Shown piece by piece: positions 8,600-15,449 of a DNA stretch of 64,000 nt. Position numbers and translations under genes: made by a program. Every line of letters starts with the position of its first letter. The first letter of the stretch is position 1. The DNA comes from CAVPDE01 sp963707125 (GTDB taxonomy: Bacteria > Desulfobacterota > DSM-4660 > Desulfatiglandales > HGW-15): positions 62,001 through 126,000 of the forward strand of contig CAVPOU010000017.1 in assembly GCA_963707125.1 (NCBI GenBank), written 5' to 3'. The notes beneath the pieces are model-generated. The model saw only the letters and a program-made list of their open reading frames with translations, was not told where the DNA came from and did not search any database.

Positions 8600-8717
8600 A
8601 AAGGCGATGGTTGCGGGCCAGACGGTCATTGAATACGACAATCATACGGAAGCTGCCGCAGCGCTCCGGCAAATCTGGCAGAAGGTGCGTTCTCACATCG
8701 GACTCCAAGCAGCTTGA
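8589..8717 (+). pseudogene. C-terminal remnant of a MinD-superfamily (ferredoxin-containing) ATPase
   Basis: The frame from 8589 reads VITKKAMVAGQTVIEYDNHT, then EAAAALRQIWQKV, and stops at 8715. The pattern (P/AM..GQTV.EY....A...R.IW.K) is how cluster-handling MinD-type ATPases next to NifX-like genes end. No P-loop or ferredoxin motif is present upstream; the start is inside the preceding gene. It is most simply the tail left by an internal deletion. Confidence 0.5.
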
Positions 8718-8859
8718 TGGGTTTCGCTTTGATCAACCCATCCTACAGTTCACCCTTTCGGTGAAACCTCTCCCGGTTTTTTGGTTGAATTCAAACCTTG
8801 CGTGGAGCTACAGTTATTGATACGGTTTTCCGGACGGAACACCTGAGGAGAAAGACCGC

Positions 8860-9330
8860 ATGCTGGAAATGAATATCCCCGGTTACAGGACACTTGTTCT
8901 TTCCTTTCTTGTTCTGGACTACAATGGGACCATTGCCTGTAACGGCCGTCTCATCCCCGGGGTTAGGGACCGGCTGGAAGCACTTTCAAAGAGCGTCGCG
9001 ATCCACATTCTCACGGCGGACACTTTCGGAAGTGTTCAGAAAGAAATGACCGGCATTCCCTGTGAGGTTGTGGTCATCGGGAAAGAGAATCAGACCCAGG
9101 CCAAGGCGGACTATACGCGGCAACTGGAACCGCAGAAGACTGTCAGTGTAGGGAATGGGCGCAACGATGCCCTGATGCTCAAAGAGGCGGTTCTGGGGAT
9201 CGCCGTGATCCAGGAAGAGGGAGGAGCCGTTGAAACTCTCCTGGCGGCAGACATCGTGACGCACAGCATTCTGGATGCCCTTGATCTTCTGCTCCATCCC
9301 CTGAGGCTGACCGCCACCCTTCGATCGTGA
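8860..9330 (+). CDS. HAD-family soluble P-type ATPase-like phosphatase
   Basis: 156 residues. HAD motif I is LVLDYNGTIACNG (Asp20), close to the DKTGT loop of P-type ATPases. Motif II is in HILTADTFGS, and the last motif is VGNGRNDALMLKEA, about residues 96-109. No membrane helices, so this is the short cytoplasmic type (COG4087). The substrate is unknown. These genes often lie beside NifX/MinD-type cofactor genes, as here. Confidence 0.8.
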   Translation: MLEMNIPGYRTLVLSFLVLDYNGTIACNGRLIPGVRDRLEALSKSVAIHILTADTFGSVQKEMTGIPCEVVVIGKENQTQAKADYTRQLEPQKTVSVGNGRNDALMLKEAVLGIAVIQEEGGAVETLLAADIVTHSILDALDLLLHPLRLTATLRS

Positions 9331-9348
9331 AACAAGGCTCAAGGTATC

Positions 9349-9852
9349 ATGGAAAAGAAGCTTGAAAACATTGTCTATCGTCCTATCGGCATCATTCACA
9401 CCCCCTTCAAAGAAGTGGAGAACATGCCGATTCAGCCTTCAGGCGCAGCAGGGATTTACGGGACCGTGGAGCTGTTTCCGGAATTTGCTGAGGGGCTGAA
9501 GGACCTTGACGGTTTCTCCCATCTCATCCTTCTTTACCATTTCCATGAGAGCCGCGGTTACAAGCTGATCGTTACACCGTTCCTTGATTCTGAACCTCGA
9601 GGCGTTTTCGCCACACGAGCACCGAAGCGGCCCAATCCCATCGGGCTTTCCATTGTGAGACTCCTCCGGATCCAGGGGTCCACCTTGGACATCGAGAACG
9701 TGGACATCCTGGATGGCACACCTCTCCTGGATATCAAACCCTATGTTCCTGAATTCGACCACCAGGAGGACTGTCGCATCGGTTGGTTGGAACAAGTTCA
9801 AAGGATGGTTAAAACGAAGAGATCCGACGATCGGTTCAGGAAAGATGGATGA
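9349..9852 (+). CDS. trmO: tRNA (N6-threonylcarbamoyladenosine37-N6)-methyltransferase, TrmO/TsaA family
   Basis: 167 residues with the TsaA/TrmO signature: PIGIIHTPFKE at the N-terminus, then EPRGVFATRAPKRPNPIGLS about residues 82-101 and the tail motif DILDGTPLLDIKPY. TrmO uses SAM to add a methyl group to t6A at position 37 of tRNA-Thr(GGU) in E. coli. Many anaerobes carry short versions of uncertain substrate, so the reaction is inferred from family. Follows the HAD gene by 18 bases and may be cotranscribed. Confidence 0.83.
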   Translation: MEKKLENIVYRPIGIIHTPFKEVENMPIQPSGAAGIYGTVELFPEFAEGLKDLDGFSHLILLYHFHESRGYKLIVTPFLDSEPRGVFATRAPKRPNPIGLSIVRLLRIQGSTLDIENVDILDGTPLLDIKPYVPEFDHQEDCRIGWLEQVQRMVKTKRSDDRFRKDG

Positions 9853-9929
9853 GGGCATCTATCCCTTGACAGGAGGGGATGATTTTCTTAACTTGTTGCA
9901 GTGAAAATACTTAATGGAGGAACTTCATA

Positions 9930-10313
9930 ATGAAAATTGCTTTCCCGGTTCAGATGGATGAGGGGCTCGACAGCCAGGTCTATGGCCATTTCGGCACAGC
10001 TCCTTCTTTTGTGATCCTCGACAGTACGAGTGGAGAGTTCGAAACCATCGGCAATAGCGATGCACACCATGACCATGGTCAGTGCCAACCCATGAATGCC
10101 CTTGCCGGCAATACAGTGGATGCTATCGTTGTAGGCGGCATCGGGGGCGGCGCCTTGATGAAGCTCCAGGCTCAAGGGGTGCGTGTGTTCAGGGCTGTGG
10201 AAGGGAGCGTCAAACAGAATCTGGAATTTATTCGGTCCGGCAAGCTACCCGAGTTTTCAGTGAATATGACCTGTGCCGGACACCAAGGCCAGGGCGGATG
10301 CCAGCATCACTAG
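9930..10313 (+). CDS. NifX/NifB-type cofactor-binding domain protein (second copy)
   Basis: 127 residues, related to the protein at 8246 but distinct: MKIAFPVQMDEGLDSQVYGH, then FGTAPSFVILD and IVVGGIGGGALMKLQ. It carries a metal-liganding patch DAHHDHGQCQP near residue 45 and a C-terminal CAGHQGQGGCQHH, both absent from the first copy. GGAGG at 9916-9920 lies upstream of ATG 9930. Likely binds a metal cluster in the cytoplasm; the enzyme it serves is unknown. Confidence 0.85.
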   Translation: MKIAFPVQMDEGLDSQVYGHFGTAPSFVILDSTSGEFETIGNSDAHHDHGQCQPMNALAGNTVDAIVVGGIGGGALMKLQAQGVRVFRAVEGSVKQNLEFIRSGKLPEFSVNMTCAGHQGQGGCQHH

Positions 10314-10317
10314 CGGG

Positions 10318-10457
10318 TCGCTGAAAAAGCGCTCATCCACGGCGTTGCCCTCGCCCCTCGTCGTTGTGACGTACTAAGATGTACGCCTCACTCCTCGGGA
10401 TTTCGGGCGCCTTGTATCTGGTCGTTTTTGAGCAACCCGCAAGTAGGGTTTTTTCAG
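10318..10457 (+). repeat. Intergenic repeat with inverted ends and a weak terminator
   Basis: The ends mirror each other: GTCGCTGAAAAAGC near 10318 and TCGTTTTTGAGCAACCCGC at 10421-10440, enclosing about 90 bases without an open frame. Directly after it AACCC (10434-10438) and GGGTT (10446-10450) with a T-run could end transcription of the NifX-like gene. I recall similar sequences as dispersed repeats in Desulfobacterota genomes; only one copy is in this window. Confidence 0.5.
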
Positions 10458-10482
10458 CATTCTGGTAGAGAGGGAAAAGGAG

Positions 10483-10926
10483 ATGGAGCGGGATACACGA
10501 TTGGATCAAAACGACATTGCCGGCATTCGCGACATGCTGACCAGTTCCGGGTACGCGGAAGAAGCGATTCAGTATTTTCTCACAAAACCCAACCTTGGCC
10601 CACTTAAAGGGGCGAATCATGTCACGGAATTGACCGGCCCGTGCGGGGACACCATGAAGTGCTTTATCAAGGTGGATAAGGGACGGATTGCAGATGCAAA
10701 ATACCAGGTTCTCGGTTGCCCGGGCGCAGTCTCCGCTGCCATGGCCCTGGTCGATCTCGTCAGGGGGAAGACTCTTTCTGAGGCGCTGGAAGTCAAGGAC
10801 CGAGACGTCTTCCGGCGATTGGTTCAAATTCCTGACCAGAAGCAGCACTGCATCCGCCTTGCCGTTAAAACCCTGGAGAAGGCCATCAAAGAGTACGAGG
10901 AAGGACACGCCGATAAGGCGGCATAA
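10483..10926 (+). CDS. NifU/IscU-like iron-sulfur cluster scaffold
   Basis: 147 residues. Scaffold Cys positions are present: NHVTELTGPCGDTMKCFIKV around residue 45-64 and VLGCPGAVSAAMALVDLVRG around residue 76-95, with a further Cys in QKQHCIRLAVKTL. This is the IscU-type N-terminal domain only, without the NifU C-terminal domain. An N-terminal extension of about 40 residues precedes the domain. Followed after 37 bases by an FmdB-type zinc-ribbon gene. Confidence 0.85.
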   Translation: MERDTRLDQNDIAGIRDMLTSSGYAEEAIQYFLTKPNLGPLKGANHVTELTGPCGDTMKCFIKVDKGRIADAKYQVLGCPGAVSAAMALVDLVRGKTLSEALEVKDRDVFRRLVQIPDQKQHCIRLAVKTLEKAIKEYEEGHADKAA

Positions 10927-10963
10927 ACTGATTTCTACCCTTTCCTTAGAAAAGGATGATGTC

Positions 10964-11221
10964 ATGCCTCTTTTTGATTTTCTTTGTTTTGAGTGCGGAA
11001 AGGTGAGCGAACTCCTTATCGCAAATTCCGCTGACCAACCGGAGTGCCGGACCTGCGGCAGCCGGAACGTCAAGAGACTCCTTGCCGCGCCCTCTTCCCT
11101 ATCGGGGACGGCGCGAAAGAGCATGCCGGGTCCCGGCGACACCGCGTGTTGCGGATCGTCTCCAGACCAGGCTGCCGGGTGCAGCGGCCCGGGAAGCTGC
11201 TGCGGTAAAAGGCCGTTTTAG
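10964..11221 (+). CDS. FmdB-type zinc ribbon protein
   Basis: 85 residues. The CxxC...CxxC ribbon is MPLFDFLCFECGKVSELLI with PECRTCGSRNVKRLLA. The C-terminal tail is rich in Cys, Ser and Gly (CCGSSPD, GSCCGKRPF). ATG 10964 is chosen for the AAAGGATGA site just upstream. FmdB-like ribbons are regulatory or metal-binding proteins of poorly known function. Confidence 0.8.
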   Translation: MPLFDFLCFECGKVSELLIANSADQPECRTCGSRNVKRLLAAPSSLSGTARKSMPGPGDTACCGSSPDQAAGCSGPGSCCGKRPF

Positions 11222-11256
11222 GTTTTCTTTTTAGGCCTGCCGGCAGTGTTCTGAAA

Positions 11257-11661
11257 TCAAACGGTGTTTTTGCCGTGTCCCATTTCGATTCGTCGGAAGC
11301 GATTAACAAACATCACGGATCCTGCCATGAGGATTTCTTTGATGGACGGCCTACTCGCAGGTGCAACCCGTGCAGGTGCGTGTTTGTGGTGTGGGTAGGA
11401 TCTCACTCCCGGATGGTGGGGGGCATTATCGTAGCGGAAGACCATTCGGCGCTCTTTGTCCATGTAATGGAATCGGTATTTGTCGATGATCAGTCTACCG
11501 GCAGATAGGGTGGCAAAGATGGCAATGTCCAGGATTGATGAATCGATGAGCCGGACGGTTCCCTTTATATACACGGAGTCCCCATCGGGGCTGAGATATT
11601 TCTCAATGGCAGAGGAAAGGACAACCGGGGATGAGGCGGATTGCTCGATCAAAATCTTCAA
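11257..11661 (-). CDS. DUF6516 family protein, probable toxin-antitoxin component
   Basis: 134 residues. The family core KYRFHYMDKERRMVFRYDNA followed by PHHPGVRSYPHHKHAP lies about residues 62-95. DUF6516 proteins are commonly encoded beside a small helical partner in a two-gene unit, as seen here with the gene at 11674-11925 (12 bases upstream). The biochemical activity is not established. Confidence 0.7.
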   Translation of the reverse strand: MKILIEQSASSPVVLSSAIEKYLSPDGDSVYIKGTVRLIDSSILDIAIFATLSAGRLIIDKYRFHYMDKERRMVFRYDNAPHHPGVRSYPHHKHAPARVAPASRPSIKEILMAGSVMFVNRFRRIEMGHGKNTV

Positions 11662-11673
11662 GAAACTTGCGAA

Positions 11674-11925
11674 TCACTGCAATGCCGATCGGATGGCGGA
11701 CGTAGTCTTCCGCGCCCGGGCAAGAAGATTGGCGAAGGCATACCAGTCGAAGAAATCAGCGTCATCTCCCAGCTTGCCGGATGCAAATTTCTTGAGGAAA
11801 CCCTGTGTGGTCATACCGTGCTTTTGTTCAAAGCCCTGTATGGCCCTCCTGTAAAAGGCCATGGCATTTGCGCACAGACTGTATTCCCTCTTCAGAGAAG
11901 CCTTGAGTTCGTCGGTCTGTTCCAT
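11674..11925 (-). CDS. Small partner of DUF6516 protein
   Basis: 83 residues from the ATG at 11925 (MEQTDELKASLKREYSLCAN), helical throughout, with GMTTQGFLKKFASGKLGDD in the middle. Upstream in-frame ATG at 11955 would add ten hydrophobic residues unlike the rest. Position directly before DUF6516 suggests an antitoxin. I do not recognise a named family. Confidence 0.6.
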   Translation of the reverse strand: MEQTDELKASLKREYSLCANAMAFYRRAIQGFEQKHGMTTQGFLKKFASGKLGDDADFFDWYAFANLLARARKTTSAIRSALQ

Positions 11926-12273
11926 AAGGAGCTTATAGTTGAAAAAGAAGAGCAAGTCAAGCGATCCTCCTCGATATCCAACGTGAAACTCGCCAGGTGA
12001 CTGCCTTTCCTGCCATGGAGGCGGGACGGCGCAATGAATTCCACGGCGGGATCAATACCCATTTGCTTCAACACGCCGATGAGCACTTCGCATTTCGGGG
12101 AAGGTTGATAAGGTATCCTGTGGAGCAGTGGCCACAAAGCCGTGTAATGAGCAGTCCAGGTGGGCACTCCGGCGAACCAATAGAGATAGACACAGCCGTT
12201 GCAGACGATTGTCAATCAAAACAGTGAGGGAAATTGATTTACAGATGGAAAATCGTCCATTAGATTGACTTGC
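11926..12273. other. Intergenic region without a supported gene
   Basis: A minus-strand open frame of about 107 codons (11892-12215) spans it but overlaps the small DUF6516 partner and shows no recognisable motif. I see no terminator or clear promoter. The MFS gene begins at its right end. Confidence 0.4.
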
Positions 12274-13653
12274 ATGTATCCCCCGAGTTTACGACGTGCT
12301 GCGCTGATCATCGCCATCCTCAGCTCCTTCATGACACCCTTCATGGGCTCGTCCATCAACCTGGCTCTCCCTGCGATTGCCAAGGAATTCAAAATCGACG
12401 CGGTGATTCTGACCTGGATCCCGACCGCTTATCTCCTGGCCTCAGCCGTCTGTCTCGTGCCTTTTGGAAGGCTTGCTGATCTCTATGGCAGGAAAAAAGT
12501 TTTTAGTTTTGGGATTGTCGCCTTCACTCTAGCATCCTTGCTCTGTGCCGTTGCCTCCTCAGCTTTACAGCTCATCCTGTTTCGCATTCTCCAGGGAATC
12601 GGAAGTGCAATGATCTTCGCTACCGGGCTCGCTATCCTGACCTCTGTGTTTCCACCCCACGAAAGAGGCAAGGTTCTTGGGATCAGCGTGGCTGCCGTGT
12701 ACACCGGGCTTTCCACGGGGCCTGTCCTGGGCGGTCTCCTGACTCAACACTTCACCTGGAGAAGCGTTTTTCTTGCGACCCTTCCTTTCGGGATCGTCAT
12801 CATTATTCTTGTCCTATGGAGACTCAAAGAGGAGTGGGCCGAAGCAAAGGGTGAAGCTTTCGACCTGAGCGGCTCTGTCATTTACGGATTGGGACTCACC
12901 GGTATCATATGCGGTGTCTCCCTGCTCCCTTCCCTGGAAAGCCTGGGCCTACTGATTTTCGGGACAGCAGCTCTCTGCGCCTTTGTGAAGTGGGAGCTGC
13001 GAACAAAGAGCCCGGTTTTTCCGGTGGACCTCTTTACCACCAACCGGGTTTTTGCCTTATCGAGCCTTGCTGCTTTCATCAATTACAGTGCGACCTTTGC
13101 GATCACCTTTCTTTTGAGCCTCTACTTGCAGCATATCAAAGGACTCACCCCTCGAGAAGCAGGACTCATTCTCATCTCGCAGCCCCTTGTCATGGCAGCC
13201 TGCTCCCCGGTTGCAGGCTGGCTCTCCGACAAGATCGAACCCAGGATTGTCGCAACGGCGGGCATGGTCCTGACTACCATGGGTCTTGTTCCTTTCATCT
13301 TCTTAAGTCAGGACTCCTCTATCCCCTTTCTCCTTAGCGGCTTGGTCATCCTGGGCATCGGGTTCGCGCTTTTCTCCTCTCCCAACACGAATGCCATTAT
13401 GGGCAGCGTGGACAAGAGGTTTTACGGCCTTGCTTCAGGGGCGGTCGGGACCATGCGCCTCCTGGGCATGATGATCAGCATGGGGATGGCGACGGTCGTA
13501 TTTGCTCTTTTCATAGGCCGGGTGGAGATCAGCGAAACCAGTTACCCGGCTCTCGTCCAAAGCATGGGCATCCTTTTTCTCCTTTTCTCCCTCATGTGCT
13601 TCGGTGGGATATTCGCTTCCATGGTTAGGGGCAATACCCGTTTACCCCAATGA
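12274..13653 (+). CDS. MFS transporter, DHA2-type (14-helix) drug:H+ antiporter family
   Basis: About 459 residues, hydrophobic throughout. MFS motif A is GRLADLYGRKKVF (about residues 66-78) after the second helix; motif C-like residues GLSTGPVLGGLL follow in helix 5. Length and spacing fit the 14-helix DHA2 group, which exports diverse small molecules using the proton gradient. ATG 12274 is taken; a TTG three codons upstream is possible. No regulator is adjacent, and the substrate cannot be read from the sequence. Confidence 0.88.
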   Translation: MYPPSLRRAALIIAILSSFMTPFMGSSINLALPAIAKEFKIDAVILTWIPTAYLLASAVCLVPFGRLADLYGRKKVFSFGIVAFTLASLLCAVASSALQLILFRILQGIGSAMIFATGLAILTSVFPPHERGKVLGISVAAVYTGLSTGPVLGGLLTQHFTWRSVFLATLPFGIVIIILVLWRLKEEWAEAKGEAFDLSGSVIYGLGLTGIICGVSLLPSLESLGLLIFGTAALCAFVKWELRTKSPVFPVDLFTTNRVFALSSLAAFINYSATFAITFLLSLYLQHIKGLTPREAGLILISQPLVMAACSPVAGWLSDKIEPRIVATAGMVLTTMGLVPFIFLSQDSSIPFLLSGLVILGIGFALFSSPNTNAIMGSVDKRFYGLASGAVGTMRLLGMMISMGMATVVFALFIGRVEISETSYPALVQSMGILFLLFSLMCFGGIFASMVRGNTRLPQ

Positions 13654-13749
13654 GCCTGCTCCCTTGCCAATTCACAAACTGATCTTAGTTTGTAAGCATC
13701 GAAGGTAGGGAAAAAACAGATCTAGTCGCTTGAATGAAAACATGAACCT

Positions 13750-13770
13750 GCACCCTTGGGTGCTTTTTTT
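13750..13770 (+). terminator. Intrinsic terminator
   Basis: GCACC (13750-13754), loop CTTG, GGTGC (13759-13763), then seven T residues (13764-13770). Placed about 100 bases after the MFS stop on the same strand. Confidence 0.7.
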
Positions 13771-13781
13771 ATGGAGAGAAA

Positions 13782-13963
13782 GTGAAGGATAACAGCACGA
13801 TCGTCCTGTGTAACCGTTGTGGGACTAAGAATCGTATTCCCTCCAGTACGGTATCCAGAGCATCCCCACTCTTCTTTTCTTCAAGAATGGTAAGCAAGTA
13901 AACAAACTGGTCGGAGCGCTCCCTAAGGCGGAGATAGAAAAGCATTTGCGTTCTCTTGTGTGA
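13782..13963 (+). pseudogene. Thioredoxin (TrxC-like) with internal deletion
   Basis: The start, from GTG 13782, reads MKDNSTIVLCNRCGTKNRIP, the N-terminal zinc motif of thioredoxin 2. At about 13845 it jumps, in another frame, to YGIQSIPTLLFFKNGKQVNK with LVGALPKAEIEKHLRSLV and stop TGA 13961, the last third of a thioredoxin. The missing centre, some 70-80 residues, includes the WCxxC active site. A remnant, not a functional gene. Confidence 0.75.
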
Positions 13964-14358
13964 GGCTCCGCCCGCAGAGCGCGTCGTATCCGGCAGCCTC
14001 CTCGAAGGGGTCGCAGAACATCCGCTTGCTGATAGACATGGTCATGTCGATCCTGTTTAACTGGATTCCCACCTTCAACTATTCTGGTATGATCTCGTAT
14101 CGCATGGAGGATCTGCAGTATCTCGTTTTCCATTATTAATCTATATTTATATTAAATTATATTTAAAATATTAAAATTCTATTTTTTATTTATAATTATA
14201 AATTATTAACTTATTTTAGTTTAAAATAATGATGTGGCCGCCGGATTTTCTTGCTTGAAATGCGACCCTATGGTAGTAACATGATTTGTTGGCTTACCGC
14301 CCTAGCAACTGCCGGGCAAAAAAATGACGTCATGAGGGTCATTGGATAGGAGATTGGA
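13964..14358. other. Intergenic region with an extreme AT-rich core
   Basis: 14130-14230 is almost entirely A and T in a genome of roughly even GC content. The flanks hold no gene I can support. A short minus-strand frame starting near 14133 (MENEILQILHAIRDHTRIVE) runs into the antisense of the thioredoxin remnant. The AT-rich stretch ends about 130 bases before phoH and may contain its promoter. Confidence 0.5.
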
Positions 14359-15390
14359 TTGGGAGGTCATTCAGCTAAACAGGCACCCGGGATGGTAAAG
14401 AAGCTCTCCTTCCCTGATCCGGATCTGATCCGCCAACTCTGCGGTGAACAGAACGCTCACCTGCAGGTCCTGAGGAGCAGAATCGGGCTCTCCGTCAACG
14501 TGCGGGGTAACGAGGTGATTCTGGAAGGCGGGGACTGGGAGATCGAACTGGCCGAAAACGCCCTGAACCAGCTCTACGACCTCATTCACCAGGACTATCC
14601 CATTTACAGGAACGATGTGGAGTATGCGATCCGGATCCTGAGCAGCGATCCGTCCGCAAGCCTGAAAAAGATTTTCATGGACCGGGTTTATGTGGGATCA
14701 GGGAAAACGGTCATCGCGCCAAAGAGCATTAATCAGAAGGCTTACATCGACAGCATTCGCGGATTTGATATCGTCTTTGGAATCGGTCCTGCCGGTACGG
14801 GGAAAACCTACCTGGCCATGGCTATGGCTGTCGCGGCTCTGGTCAAGAAGGAGGTCAAGCGCATCGTGCTTACAAGACCGGCGGTCGAAGCGGGGGAACA
14901 CCTGGGCTTCTTGCCGGGCGACCTCTACGAGAAGGTGAATCCCTATCTGAGGCCTCTTAATGACGCGCTTCACGACATGATGGATTTTGAAGATGCCTCC
15001 CGGCTCCTGCAGAAAGGAGTCATCGAGGTGGCTCCTCTGGCCTTCATGCGAGGCCGGACCCTCAATGATTCTTTTGTGATTCTCGATGAGGCGCAGAACG
15101 CGACCACGGAACAAATGAAGATGTTTCTCACCCGGTTGGGTTTCAGTTCAAAAGCAGTGATCACAGGGGATGTGACGCAGACAGACCTCCCCGAAGGAAA
15201 AACGTCGGGATTGATCGAAGCCAGAGAGATCCTTCATGGAATTGAAGGAATAAAATTTATCAATTTCTCGAGGGAGGATGTTGTCCGCCACCCCCTTGTC
15301 CAGGAAATCATTGACGCTTATGAGAAGTTGGAAAGCCAGAAGAAATCTAACGTGAAACGAAAAGCTCTGCCCACGCAGACAAGCTCTTAA
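14359..15390 (+). CDS. phoH: PhoH family ATPase
   Basis: 343 residues. Walker A is GIGPAGTGKTYLAMAMAVAA (about residues 137-156) and Walker B is FVILDEAQNAT. The N-terminal KH-like segment (PDLIRQLCGEQNAHLQVLRS) is typical of the YbeZ-like branch. YbeZ works with YbeY in rRNA maturation; here the ybeY gene is two genes downstream. The start is uncertain: TTG 14359 is the longest, and an ATG at 14392 (MVKKLSFPDPD) is an alternative. First gene of a conserved housekeeping run. Confidence 0.9.
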   Translation: MGGHSAKQAPGMVKKLSFPDPDLIRQLCGEQNAHLQVLRSRIGLSVNVRGNEVILEGGDWEIELAENALNQLYDLIHQDYPIYRNDVEYAIRILSSDPSASLKKIFMDRVYVGSGKTVIAPKSINQKAYIDSIRGFDIVFGIGPAGTGKTYLAMAMAVAALVKKEVKRIVLTRPAVEAGEHLGFLPGDLYEKVNPYLRPLNDALHDMMDFEDASRLLQKGVIEVAPLAFMRGRTLNDSFVILDEAQNATTEQMKMFLTRLGFSSKAVITGDVTQTDLPEGKTSGLIEAREILHGIEGIKFINFSREDVVRHPLVQEIIDAYEKLESQKKSNVKRKALPTQTSS

Positions 15391-15449
15391 CGGTCCGGCG
15401 CCCGATGGGCGCTCCCGGCCTTTAGCAGGTGGAGTTTTCTGAGAGGACA

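Noticed and set aside
11892..12215. Minus-strand gene of 107 codons
   Set aside because: Overlaps the small DUF6516 partner, no ribosome site or recognisable motif.
13825..14133. Minus-strand gene of about 102 codons
   Set aside because: It is largely the antisense of the thioredoxin remnant and lacks family features.
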